The notes: generated by a model not told the origin, from the sequence alone. Shown: positions 35,842-44,700, counted from the stretch's first letter. The stretch: 57,502 nucleotides of DNA from Burkholderiales bacterium (GCA_025354165.1 JANXNI010000051.1:1-57502), one strand, 5' to 3'. Translations and numbers: made by a program.

Positions 35842-36963
35842 CTAAGGGGTTTGTGATGTTGCAGCAAGTGGCTGAAGCGCCACCAGACGTTTGCCAACAA
35901 GCTGATGGTGCACTTCGTCCAGCACCCGTTGCAGCGCTTCGCCGGATGTCGCGAAGCGTGCCGCCACCACTTTGGCGGCGGATGTGAACGATTTTGCGTG
36001 CAATGAAAGCAGTAAACAGTGCGCAGCAACCGCGCGATCCGGAGCGCGCTCAATGCGATTCAACACACGCGGCAGGGGAACGTCATTAGCTTGCAGCCTA
36101 AGCGGCAGCAGCACGCGGCAGATGCCCTCTTCTCGCTCCGGTTCATCGGTAGCGACGAGTGATTTCACCAAGTCTGGGATCGCGCTTCGGGCATTTTCAC
36201 CCAGCGAAGACAGTGCGTCTAACGCAGCCTGCCGGTGCAAAGCGTCGGTCGACTGGACCGCGACAGTTACCAATGCGTTGAGCGAAGGCCCGCCGGGGTT
36301 AAGCTTTGCCAGCGCTGCGAAAGCGGCAATTCCAGTCGGGAGCAATGGTTGCGCGGCCATACCGCGTACGATAAATTGCTCGACAGAGCGTTTGCGCTCA
36401 GTCGTGTCTCCGGCGCTATGGGCCAAAGCAGCAATGCCTTCGGTCGACCATTGATCCGGACTTACCGCAGCCATTTTTTTTGCGATCTCGCTGGCGGAAT
36501 CAATGCCGGCGATGCTTAATGCGAGCGCCGCGACCTTTCGTGCCGACGAATCCGGATCGAGCAGCAAATCACTCAAGCCGGGCAATGCACTCTGTGGTAC
36601 TTGCTTCAGTCTGTACAACGAATGGGCGGCGGCGATGCGCACTTGCACATCGTGATCAGGAGCGGCCAATCGAGACAAACATTCCAGCACTGAGGGTGGC
36701 ACAGGGCTGACGTTCGTCCCGCCAAGCGCAATCGCTGCAATTTTTTGGGCTAGCGGATCGTCAGCTGAAATGGCAACACACTTGACGACGTCCTCAACGC
36801 AGGCATCAAGTGGCGCTGCGGGTTGCACCGCCATCGCCAGCGCGCGAAGCCGCGCCGGTGCCTCGTCCGAACCTAACTGCTCGCGCAATGTCTCTGCTGA
36901 CCATATCGATATGGACGGTGCGGGTGGCGCGTCGGACGCGGGTACAGGTGACAAGTCGCTCAT
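35842..36963 (-). CDS. HEAT-repeat protein in the T6SS locus
   Basis: 373 residues. Repeating helical pairs with HEAT-type spacing run through most of the protein (DVQVRIAAAHSLYRLKQ, SSARKVAALALSIAG, ALHRQAALDALSSLGENARSA). A Pro/Ser/Ala-rich segment of about 20 residues precedes them. There is no signal peptide. HEAT arrays bind partner proteins. Lying directly after vgrG, this one may be an adaptor or scaffold for spike loading, but that is inference. The gene starts 11 bases after the vgrG stop. Confidence 0.75.
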   Translation of the reverse strand: MSDLSPVPASDAPPAPSISIWSAETLREQLGSDEAPARLRALAMAVQPAAPLDACVEDVVKCVAISADDPLAQKIAAIALGGTNVSPVPPSVLECLSRLAAPDHDVQVRIAAAHSLYRLKQVPQSALPGLSDLLLDPDSSARKVAALALSIAGIDSASEIAKKMAAVSPDQWSTEGIAALAHSAGDTTERKRSVEQFIVRGMAAQPLLPTGIAAFAALAKLNPGGPSLNALVTVAVQSTDALHRQAALDALSSLGENARSAIPDLVKSLVATDEPEREEGICRVLLPLRLQANDVPLPRVLNRIERAPDRAVAAHCLLLSLHAKSFTSAAKVVAARFATSGEALQRVLDEVHHQLVGKRLVALQPLAATSQTP

Positions 36964-36974
36964 CCCAATTCTGC

Positions 36975-39356
36975 CTAAAACAGGTTACCGACACCGGGCG
37001 TGTACAGGGGCGACACGATCGACGTCGTCGTGATTACGCCTGCCACATTCAGCATCCCGACAACATTCACCACGCCAATCAGATTAATTACACCTGCTGT
37101 AATCGTCACTGAAGCCGACGAAATCATGACCGCACCTCCGGCCGAAATGGTAATCGCTGCACCGGACGATACGCTGATAGCGGCACCGGCCGAAGTTGTG
37201 ATCATGCCAGCCACGGATGTGCTCTGCATGCCACCAATGGACGTGGTTTGTGCGCCGGTGACGGTTGTTTTGTCGATTCCACCGATGGTAGTGTCACGCA
37301 TCCCGCCGATTTTCTCGGTCTGCATGCCAACAATCTTCGTGTCATCCGTGCCCATAATCACGGCCTTGCGAGTCATACAGGTTTCTGAATACTTCATGGC
37401 ACCCATCACCCGGTAATTCTGCGCGGAAAAAGATGCGCTACCGACCACCAAGGTTTTGTCTGCCCCAACGATCGTAGTTTTACGCGAGCCTTGGATCAGA
37501 TTCGTTTGCTTGCCGCCAATTTTTATTTTCTCATCGCCGCCCGTAGAAAATGTGTGGTTGCTGCCAATCGTTTCCGTATGATTAGCTCCGGTTTTTTCCT
37601 TGAGATCTTTGCCGATGTTCTGGGTACGCATTCCGTCGACCATATTGCTCTGGTCGCCGTTAACCGTGTTGTCCTGATTGGCCTTGACAGTAACGGTTTG
37701 ATTATTGTTGATCTGAACGCTCTGATTATTGGTAACGACATGACGATCATCGTGATTGACGAAGCGATCATCATCGTGCTCAATACGCGTCGAGCGATCG
37801 TGCCCGACCATGCGTGACTCATCGTTTTCAACAACGCCGTCGAGATTCTTCTGGGCATGAACATAGAGCTGCTCTTTGCCCTTCAAATCCTCCATGCGGA
37901 TTTCATTGAAGTCGGTGGCACTGCCACCTTTGGTCGAGCGAGATTTGATTCCACTCGCAGTCTTGTTGTCAGGGAGCGCATACGGCGGCATCATGTCCGC
38001 GTTGTAAACGCTACCAGTAATGAGCGGATGATCGGGGTCACCGTTCAAAAAGTCGACGACGACCTCATGCCCGATGCGCGGGATGTGAATCATGCCCCAC
38101 TTCTCGCCAGCCCACGGCGTGCTGACGCGAATCCAGCAGCTACTGTTTTCATTTTTTTCGCCTACGCGATCCCAGTGGAACTGCACCTTCACCCGACTGT
38201 ATTTGTCGGTGTAAATTTCATCGCCGGGTGGGCCCACGACGACGGCGGTTTGTGGACCCAGCGTACGCGGCTTTTTCGTCAAAAGTTGTGGTCGATACGG
38301 TAGAGTGGTCGGCTGCGACGTAACAGTGATTCCCCAGTCCGCATCGCCCTCTCCGCTGCCCGACGACATACGCGCGTTATTTCGGAAAAAATAGGTCGCC
38401 GCGACCGACAGATATTCGCGGTTTTGGTCTGCCCTCGGGCAACGCTCAAGGGAGAAAAGGTAGCCTGGCGCCATTGTGCGCACAGTGGTGTGGCCCTGAC
38501 AGCGTTCGAATTCGGACTGTAGGCCTTGCAAGCCTGTCGTAGCGTATTCGTCACCATCGGCTACTTTGATATAGCCTCCCGGCCATTCGTAATGCTGGTA
38601 ACCGTCGTGCGTGTGTCCCATCGGGCCTGTACGCTTAACCGCTAAATCTGCCTTCGGATGCTCGAAGTCGTAGTCGTCCGAAAAATACTCGCCAGTGTCG
38701 ATTTCTTCACGTAACAACCAGCTATTGAAGTGCTCTTCATTAGCCACCGTTGCGGCGTCGGCACCAAAATATTTGATTGACGGTTTTCCGGCTAACGGAG
38801 GGTGCTGCGACATGTCGTCGATCATCACCATCGTATGCGAGCCCTCCGCATGCTGGAAGTAGAAGTAGATGCCTTCCTCTTCCATGAGCCGCATGACGAA
38901 ATTCATGTCGGTTTCCTGATACTGCACACAGTAATCCCATTCGCGATACTTGCGTGTGAGTTTCTTGGTGAGTTGAAAGCCGTATTTCTTTAACACATCG
39001 CTGACGATCGTCGGCACCGACTTGAACTGAAAAATTTTGCAATCGCTACGACGGCTCGCGATCCACAACCAGGGGCGGAGTTTTGCTGTGTAGACAAGGT
39101 GTTCGCCCTCACGTCCCGCGCTGGCGAAACGGGTGCATATGCCGTTGAAGGGACGCACGCCACCACCTTTTTCGGTCTCTACTTTGAGCGTGAAGTCCTT
39201 GCCCAATACGGCTTTGGCCTGAAGGCCCGATGTTTTGCTGTGCAGTACGACGTCGAGCTCGAACGGGATCGACAGCGCTTCGGTGCCAGTCATTTGGCGG
39301 AACCACACCGCGTCGCCTAGCGGTGTAATGATGTCGACCAGGCGTTCATTTGCCAT
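36975..39356 (-). CDS. vgrG: T6SS spike protein VgrG (TssI)
   Basis: 793 residues. The gp27-like part comes first (VCVQYQETDMNF equivalent in DYCVQYQETDMNFVMRLMEE, EGIYFYFQH). The gp5-like OB fold follows (YTDKYSRVKVQFHWDR, SSCWIRVSTPWAG, IPRIGHEVVVDFLNGDPD). After that comes a long needle of short Gly/Thr/Asn repeats (NNNQTVTV, IGGMRDTT, IGGMQSTS) and a hydrophobic end (PGVGNLF). No separate effector domain is fused after the needle. It forms the tip of the Hcp tube and punctures the target envelope. GAGGAC lies before the ATG. A candidate effector gene is immediately upstream. Confidence 0.96.
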   Translation of the reverse strand: MANERLVDIITPLGDAVWFRQMTGTEALSIPFELDVVLHSKTSGLQAKAVLGKDFTLKVETEKGGGVRPFNGICTRFASAGREGEHLVYTAKLRPWLWIASRRSDCKIFQFKSVPTIVSDVLKKYGFQLTKKLTRKYREWDYCVQYQETDMNFVMRLMEEEGIYFYFQHAEGSHTMVMIDDMSQHPPLAGKPSIKYFGADAATVANEEHFNSWLLREEIDTGEYFSDDYDFEHPKADLAVKRTGPMGHTHDGYQHYEWPGGYIKVADGDEYATTGLQGLQSEFERCQGHTTVRTMAPGYLFSLERCPRADQNREYLSVAATYFFRNNARMSSGSGEGDADWGITVTSQPTTLPYRPQLLTKKPRTLGPQTAVVVGPPGDEIYTDKYSRVKVQFHWDRVGEKNENSSCWIRVSTPWAGEKWGMIHIPRIGHEVVVDFLNGDPDHPLITGSVYNADMMPPYALPDNKTASGIKSRSTKGGSATDFNEIRMEDLKGKEQLYVHAQKNLDGVVENDESRMVGHDRSTRIEHDDDRFVNHDDRHVVTNNQSVQINNNQTVTVKANQDNTVNGDQSNMVDGMRTQNIGKDLKEKTGANHTETIGSNHTFSTGGDEKIKIGGKQTNLIQGSRKTTIVGADKTLVVGSASFSAQNYRVMGAMKYSETCMTRKAVIMGTDDTKIVGMQTEKIGGMRDTTIGGIDKTTVTGAQTTSIGGMQSTSVAGMITTSAGAAISVSSGAAITISAGGAVMISSASVTITAGVINLIGVVNVVGMLNVAGVITTTSIVSPLYTPGVGNLF

Positions 39357-39409
39357 TTAAAGTGTCCTCTTCATAATAGGTGTCAGGGCGCGCAGGGGTG
39401 AATTCGTTT

Positions 39410-39886
39410 TCACCAGTGCTTGACCTTGAGATAGTTTTCGGCGTTTGCCGTCAATGCGGAGAAAGTGAAGGCGAGCGTGGCCAGATGCAGCGCACCTTTA
39501 GCGCGATCAGACAGCGAATCTGGAGAGATCGCCTCGACGACATAACCCTGTCCAGCGGCGAGCACCATGTCGCAAAAGTGAAAGCTGTTTTGGGTGGTGT
39601 CGGCTTTCCACTGCGCAGCGGCTAAACCTTTGAGTTGATCCCACACCCGCATCATGCGCTCTTCATCGAGGTTGGCAAAACTCCAGATGTGCGGCGTGTC
39701 TCCGCCTTCGGCTTTAATATCATCAGCCAGCGTGGCGGTCTTTGAACCGATCGGGCGTGCCTCGCCCGGTTTGAAGGCCCGCACACTCAAGTAGGCGCCA
39801 CCGGACGGGCTCAAGATGTTGAGCGATGCAAAGCCCGGCCCGTGCCCGTTGGTTCGTGAAGGGTGCCAGATTCGAAGTGTGACCAT
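39410..39886 (-). CDS. Papain-like (NlpC/P60-type) candidate T6SS cargo, catalytic residues apparently altered
   Basis: 158 residues from ATG at 39886 (the frame extends to 39940). The layout resembles permuted NlpC/P60-type proteins found in effector loci. VTLRIWHPS opens it, then an ASLNI strand, ATLADDIKAEGG, the NLDEERMMRVWDQL helix, and a helix ending MVLAAGQG. In that family, as I remember it, the His precedes ASL (GHASL) and the Cys stands in NCS about 10 residues before AGG. Here those places hold Phe19 (GFASL) and Ser101 (NSF). His15, His103 and Cys105 are nearby and might substitute. It starts 53 bases before vgrG and is probably co-transcribed. Family assignment is by eye. Confidence 0.6.
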   Translation of the reverse strand: MVTLRIWHPSRTNGHGPGFASLNILSPSGGAYLSVRAFKPGEARPIGSKTATLADDIKAEGGDTPHIWSFANLDEERMMRVWDQLKGLAAAQWKADTTQNSFHFCDMVLAAGQGYVVEAISPDSLSDRAKGALHLATLAFTFSALTANAENYLKVKHW

Positions 39887-40041
39887 ATGACGATGTGCGC
39901 AAAACGCGGTTAACAGGGTCGCAGGCGAAAACGTTGCCATGCAACACTAAGGACGGAGTGCGGGCAGCAAACACGACATTTACGCGGACAATGAAAACAA
40001 CATTTGCTGCGGCAATTACCGCAGCACTCGCGACCAGAAAA

Positions 40042-40863
40042 TCAGGCCCGCACCACCCGTTGCGCCAGCCATTTTCCGGACGGCAAGCGCACCACGTCAA
40101 AGCGCATGGTGTCGCCGATTTCCACAAAATCAAATCCCGGCGGGACGACGTGACCAGCGAGAAACTGCACGTCGCCGCGACCATCTTTTCGGGTGATCAT
40201 GCCGTAGCCATTGGCGAGTGATTTCACGGTTCCGGAAATAGCGTTTGCGGCAAAAGAATCATCGTTCGCCGAGCTCGATTGCGAAGCGGTTTTGGGGTCA
40301 TCGCCTGCCACGACAGGCATCGGCTTGAACAGCGCGGACACGGGGGAGACCTGATATTCACGTCGCGCCCGATCTCGCAGGTCAATCACCCGGTCGCCCG
40401 ACACCACGACCTTGCCTGCTGCGGGCAACAACAGCTCAAAAAGTTGCAGCGAGCGCGATTCGAGCTTCAGGCGCAGTGGCTGCCATTGCAGTTGCGAGCC
40501 GACCGTCACGACGACGTCCGGGCCGGACATCGCTGCGGATTCAGCGGCGTCGAGCGCCAAACCAGCGCCCATGTCCTCGGCATTGATGTGCGGCGTGGTG
40601 GAAACGGTGAACCCTGCGACCACCGCTTCACCGTCCCCGGGATTTGCCTTCGCACGACACCAGCGCTGGTCGACCAGATCGGTCTGTTCGAGCGTGAAGC
40701 CGAGTTGCGATCCGACGATGAGCCGTGCGTAATCTTGCAATCCGCCCAGCGACCAGGGCCGCTCAATCGGCGCGAGGTCGGCGAAGGCTGCGGCGTCCTG
40801 CTGCCAGCGTTGACCGTTGACGATAAGGCTGATCGAACAGCGCTTTTCTGAGATGACTGACAT
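40042..40863 (-). CDS. Unknown domain fused to a cold-shock-like domain, T6SS locus
   Basis: 273 residues from ATG at 40863, which has a strong GAGGGG 3 bases upstream; an upstream start at 40947 has none. The first 180 residues belong to no family I recognise. A Ser/Asp-rich linker (about 190-207) leads to residues 210-271, which look like a cold-shock/OB domain. GTVKSLANGYGMI stands where RNP1 KGYGFI would be, and DVQFL where RNP2 would be. The aromatic residues of both motifs are mostly lost, so nucleic-acid binding is doubtful. No signal peptide. The gene lies between the kinase and the putative effector. Confidence 0.65.
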   Translation of the reverse strand: MSVISEKRCSISLIVNGQRWQQDAAAFADLAPIERPWSLGGLQDYARLIVGSQLGFTLEQTDLVDQRWCRAKANPGDGEAVVAGFTVSTTPHINAEDMGAGLALDAAESAAMSGPDVVVTVGSQLQWQPLRLKLESRSLQLFELLLPAAGKVVVSGDRVIDLRDRARREYQVSPVSALFKPMPVVAGDDPKTASQSSSANDDSFAANAISGTVKSLANGYGMITRKDGRGDVQFLAGHVVPPGFDFVEIGDTMRFDVVRLPSGKWLAQRVVRA

Positions 40864-41003
40864 GTACCCCTCGCTTATCAAGTTCACTGGCATTATCAGC
40901 CAAATCCGAGTCAAGACAAAGTAGTCCGGCGTCGGAATCGACACCATTTACGATGTCCCCATTATTGGCGATTTTGCAGATGTTCACGAGCCTTTTTTTA
41001 ATA

Positions 41004-41121
41004 ACAGCTTTTTGCTGAAACGACTATTTTATAGGGCCTCATGACACATTAGTCGCATAGTCGACAATTGCTGATATTCGCTTGTATCCCCCATGAAAAC
41101 GCCGTTACAAACAAAAGCTGT
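41004..41121 (+). repeat. Copy B of the ~118-bp intergenic element with inverted ends
   Basis: Lies in the 278-base gap between the minus-strand kinase and the cold-shock fusion gene. It starts ACAGCTTTTT (41004) and ends AAAAGCTGTAT (41113-41123), with AGTCGA 55 bases in (41059), the same spacing as copy A. On the minus strand it contains TATAAAAT (41033-41026), a good -10-like sequence that could drive the genes downstream (cold-shock fusion, effector, vgrG and on). The remaining gap (40864-41003) is plain. Confidence 0.6.
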
Positions 41122-41141
41122 ATATGAGTCACCGGGGTTAC

Positions 41142-42293
41142 TCACCGCCGGAAAAGTATGAATACCGCAATCACAATCAGAGCCACCCCGATCGCCGCGA
41201 CGATTTTGACGCCGGTGCTTTTCGATGCCGCGTTCTTGTACTCCTGTTCCGTGCCGCGCCGCTCCGCCATAGACGCTGGCAGGACATCTGACAGGTCAGA
41301 GGCACCCGAAGACGGAGTTAGCAGCGCACCGACTTCGTCGGCGCTAAGTGCGACGGCTTGCGACGTACGCTCCGTCGGCGCGGCTTGCGGTTTGCGTTGA
41401 GGCACCCAGCCAAGCGCCGTGCGGAACTCGGCCATGCTCTTGAAGCGATCAATCGCGCGCAGGGACAACGCTTTGGCGACCGCCGCAGAAAACGCGGCGG
41501 AATACATATTTTGCGGCGCCAGAGTGGCAAGTGGCGGCATCGAATCGCGCACGATGCGGCTGGTGGCGGGCGTTGGCGGCTTACCTGTGACCAGGAAATA
41601 GATAACCGCCGCGAGGCCATAAACATCAGTCCATCGGCCCTGCTCCATACTGCCATCTTCAACATATTGCTCGATCGGCGCGAAGCCGGGTTTGAGAATC
41701 GTGGTTAGCGCCTGAGTCATGCCGCCCAGCACTTGCCGCGCCGCGCCTAAGTCAAGCAGCACGGTCTCGCCCGCAGCCATGACCAGAATGTTGTCGGGAG
41801 AAATATCGCGATGAATGACGCGATGCGCATGCAGCTCCGCGACGGCATCAAACACCGGCGACATCCATTGCTGAATCTGGGCTTCAGTCGGTCGCGCGGT
41901 CATGCGCACGCGCACCTCGCGTAATGTCTTGCCCGGGTAGTACTGCATCGCCATATAGGCGGTGTCGTTTTGCTCCCACGCCTGATGCACCGCTACCAGC
42001 GCCGGATGCGCGAACTCGGCCAGCAGATTGGCCTCGCGCAGAAAACCTTTCAACCCGTACGAATAGGCATTGGCCATCTCGGTCGACAGCGGCACCACGC
42101 GCCCGTCTGCGATACGGCCGGCAATGGCGGTCGGAAGAAACTCCTTGATCGCAAGGGTACGGTTGGTTCGCGTGTCCCGCGCCAGATAAACCACGCCAAA
42201 TCCGCCCTGACCGATCAGCCCGGTGATCGCGTAATGAGAAAGCGCCGTCCCCGTAGGTAGCGCATCGATGGTGGTGGGTGCAGACTGGCTCAT
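41142..42293 (-). CDS. Tail-anchored Ser/Thr protein kinase, T6SS locus
   Basis: 383 residues from ATG at 42293; a GTG at 42326 would add 11. Kinase domain about 18-296: GQGGFGVVYLA glycine loop, AIKEF (Lys50), HRDISPDN catalytic loop and DLGAAR in place of DFG. A Ser/Ala-rich linker leads to one membrane helix at 362-381 that ends the protein (LFRR). Thus the enzyme is bound to the inner membrane with nothing outside. It resembles the PpkA-type kinases of T6SS loci, which phosphorylate Fha and switch on assembly, but has no periplasmic sensor. It is paralogous to the divergent kinase at 42490. Confidence 0.88.
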   Translation of the reverse strand: MSQSAPTTIDALPTGTALSHYAITGLIGQGGFGVVYLARDTRTNRTLAIKEFLPTAIAGRIADGRVVPLSTEMANAYSYGLKGFLREANLLAEFAHPALVAVHQAWEQNDTAYMAMQYYPGKTLREVRVRMTARPTEAQIQQWMSPVFDAVAELHAHRVIHRDISPDNILVMAAGETVLLDLGAARQVLGGMTQALTTILKPGFAPIEQYVEDGSMEQGRWTDVYGLAAVIYFLVTGKPPTPATSRIVRDSMPPLATLAPQNMYSAAFSAAVAKALSLRAIDRFKSMAEFRTALGWVPQRKPQAAPTERTSQAVALSADEVGALLTPSSGASDLSDVLPASMAERRGTEQEYKNAASKSTGVKIVAAIGVALIVIAVFILFRR

Positions 42294-42489
42294 GGGCAAT
42301 AAGGTTATCGAAAAACAACGCCGCACCGAACATGCCAGCTACTGACAGGACGTGAAATCGCGTCACGGTGTGACAAAGTGTCGACAAACACGCGACATTG
42401 AGGCTGCGTCACGATTTGGCAGCCCATTGCGTCTTTATATTTGTCGGCTTAGACGCCATAATAAGCAGGTTTTCCGCGACTCGGCCCTG
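42294..42489. promoter_or_regulatory. Divergent promoter region between the two kinases
   Basis: 196 bases with several symmetric sequences. GTCAC-GGT-GTGAC at 42362-42374 is a perfect palindrome, TGTCGACA at 42379-42386 is a second, and the octamer GCGTCACG appears twice (42360-42367 and 42405-42412). GCGTCT (42429-42434) and AGACGC (42451-42456) form an inverted pair around an AT-rich stretch before the plus-strand start. These are candidate operator sites for a shared regulator. No -35/-10 pair could be fixed with confidence. Confidence 0.45.
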
Positions 42490-44700
42490 ATGGATACACC
42501 GTCCCAGCAAAACCTTAACCAATTGCCCATCGGCTCAACGCTGGGCGACTTCACCATCACCGGCATTGTCGGAGAAGGCGGTTTCGGCATTGTGTACCTA
42601 GCGTACGAGGCAGCGCTGGATCGTGTTGTCGCGATAAAGGAATATCTGCCCTCGTCTATCGCGGGCCGCACCGGTAACCAGTCGGTGATGGTGCGCTCGC
42701 AGTTGAACAACAACGCATACGCCTCGGGTCTCAAAAATTTTCTGCGCGAAGCGCAGATGCTGGCCAAGTTTTCACATGCCGCGCTGGTCGAAGTCCATCG
42801 CGTTTGGGAGCAAAACTCCACCGCCTACATGGCGATGCGTTTCTATGACGGTAAGACGCTGCGCGAATGGCGATTGATCAACGAAGACTTCGATGAGACG
42901 CGCATTCGCCGTTTGCTGGAGCCCGTGTTCGACGCGCTATCGTTGTTGCATGCGCAAAACGTGATTCACCGCGACGTATCGCCCGACAATATTTTGATGC
43001 GCGGATCCGGCACACCGGTATTGCTTGATCTGGGGGCGGCAAGGCTGGTAATTGGCGGCATGACGCAGGCGTTAACCACAATCCTCAAACCGGGCTACGC
43101 ACCGATTGAGCAGTATGTCGATGACGGCACAATGCCGCAAGGTCCGTGGACCGACGTTTACGGACTCGGTGCGGTGCTCTATTACATGCTCACCGGCGTC
43201 GCACCCCCGCAGGCCGTCGCGCGCATGATCACCGATCCGCTGCGCAATATCGCCAACGTCGTACGTGTGCCAGTGCCAGCGACGTTTCTCGAAGCCGTCG
43301 TCAAGGCGCTAGCTGTCCGCCCGGAAAATCGCTTTCAGTCAGTAGACGACTTGCGCGATGCGCTTGGCTGGACGGACCCACTGCCCGCTGAACCGCGTAC
43401 CCAATACGCACGCACCGAATACGCCGTTCGCGGCAAGTCGTCGTCACCAGCGGTCAACGTTGCCGGGCCAGTCACTGCGGCCCCCGTTGCAGTTTCTGTC
43501 GTAGCGCCAGTATTGCCCGCGGCTGCTGCAAAAACGCCGACGATACCGCCGGCACCGACGCCCGCGCCCTACGTTGCAGCGGCTGCGGTGATGCCACCGA
43601 TGACGCAGCCGCCGGTTACGGCAGCGACGAGTATGCCGGTTAGTCCGCCGGTCAACGCGCCTGATGACAACGACAAAACTGTCATCTGGAAAGGACCTGC
43701 CGTCACCGCTCCAAAGGCTGCACCTCCTCCCGCGCCCGCCAGAGCGCCGGTGCCACCCGCCGAGGTCGCTCGACCCAAGGCCTATGGCGATGCTCCGGCC
43801 GCAGCGAACAAAACCTGGATATTCGTCGTTCTCGCCGCCCTAGTGGCAGCGGTTGGCGGCTATTTTGCGCTCAACCGCACCCCGTCAGCGACGCCCGCGC
43901 CCGTCGTGCCTGCTGTGGTTGCGCCGACGGTGGCGCCTCCTCCTCCCGCTGTTGCGCCGCCAGCTGTCGCCCCCGCGGCTGCCGCACCGATACCCGCGCC
44001 AACTCCGCCCGCTCCAACAGCCTCTCCGCCGCCAGTCAAACCGGCTGTGGTCGTCGCGCCGCCGCCCGCTGTCGCTCCGGCCGCCAGCAACGCAGCAGAA
44101 GAAGAGCGGCTGGCCAAGGCGAAACAGGATGCCCGAGACAAAGCCAAGCTGGAAGCGCAGGAAAAAACCGCAAAAGCCAAATCAGACGCTGAAGATCGCG
44201 CAAAAAAGCTTCGCGTCGACGCCGAAGAACGAGCCGCCGCACTGCGCGCTGAGCAGGATGAAAAAGCACGTCGGGCGCGGGAAGAGGAGGAACGTCAGGC
44301 CGCAGCCCGCGCTAAGCAGGAGGCTGATCGCGTCAAGGCGGCGTCAAGTGTTTCTGTTGCCGGTAGCGGGCTGGTGGTGACGCCCGTACGCCGCACGGTT
44401 GATGAATTGTCGGCAGCAGGTTCTGCAGCGTTCAAGCGTGGCGACGTCGCCGCCGCCCGCAGCGCATGGAACGAGCTGGTCACTCATCCGGATGCCACTG
44501 GTCGATCCAAAGCGATTGCGTACAACAATCTGGCCGTGAGCTATTGCCAGGGCGGCGATGAAATCAGCTGCGAGCGAATGTATGCATCAATGCTGCGCGC
44601 AGATCGTGCCTACGGGTCCGAAGTTTCGGAACGAGAGATGGCGCAATTCAAGCGGGCGTATGACCGCGCCGCCCGGACCGCACGCCTCGCCGGTTATTGA
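42490..44700 (+). CDS. Transmembrane Ser/Thr kinase with coiled-coil/TPR extracytoplasmic part
   Basis: 736 residues from ATG at 42490; the frame is open to 42352 but adds a basic stretch unlike the family. Kinase domain about 18-296: GEGGFGIVYLA, AIKEY (Lys50), HRDVSPDN (160-167), DLGAAR (180-185). Then a Pro/Ala linker of about 140 residues, a membrane helix at 443-460, a second Pro/Ala stretch, a Lys/Glu/Ala coiled coil at about 535-617 and a TPR-like end (636-715) with Cys686 and Cys694. The extracytoplasmic part would sense envelope or T6SS state; PpkA of Pseudomonas has a vWA domain there instead. It is the only plus-strand gene of the T6SS locus. Confidence 0.88.
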   Translation: MDTPSQQNLNQLPIGSTLGDFTITGIVGEGGFGIVYLAYEAALDRVVAIKEYLPSSIAGRTGNQSVMVRSQLNNNAYASGLKNFLREAQMLAKFSHAALVEVHRVWEQNSTAYMAMRFYDGKTLREWRLINEDFDETRIRRLLEPVFDALSLLHAQNVIHRDVSPDNILMRGSGTPVLLDLGAARLVIGGMTQALTTILKPGYAPIEQYVDDGTMPQGPWTDVYGLGAVLYYMLTGVAPPQAVARMITDPLRNIANVVRVPVPATFLEAVVKALAVRPENRFQSVDDLRDALGWTDPLPAEPRTQYARTEYAVRGKSSSPAVNVAGPVTAAPVAVSVVAPVLPAAAAKTPTIPPAPTPAPYVAAAAVMPPMTQPPVTAATSMPVSPPVNAPDDNDKTVIWKGPAVTAPKAAPPPAPARAPVPPAEVARPKAYGDAPAAANKTWIFVVLAALVAAVGGYFALNRTPSATPAPVVPAVVAPTVAPPPPAVAPPAVAPAAAAPIPAPTPPAPTASPPPVKPAVVVAPPPAVAPAASNAAEEERLAKAKQDARDKAKLEAQEKTAKAKSDAEDRAKKLRVDAEERAAALRAEQDEKARRAREEEERQAAARAKQEADRVKAASSVSVAGSGLVVTPVRRTVDELSAAGSAAFKRGDVAAARSAWNELVTHPDATGRSKAIAYNNLAVSYCQGGDEISCERMYASMLRADRAYGSEVSEREMAQFKRAYDRAARTARLAGY

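Noticed and set aside
37100-37850. Short repeats in the vgrG 3' half as a possible tandem DNA repeat or CRISPR
   Set aside because: They encode the Gly/Thr/Asn-rich beta-helix needle common to VgrG; repeat units are not identical and there are no spacers.
43400-44100. Pro/Ala-rich repeats in the plus-strand kinase gene as a tandem repeat element
   Set aside because: Low-complexity linkers on both sides of the membrane helix explain them.
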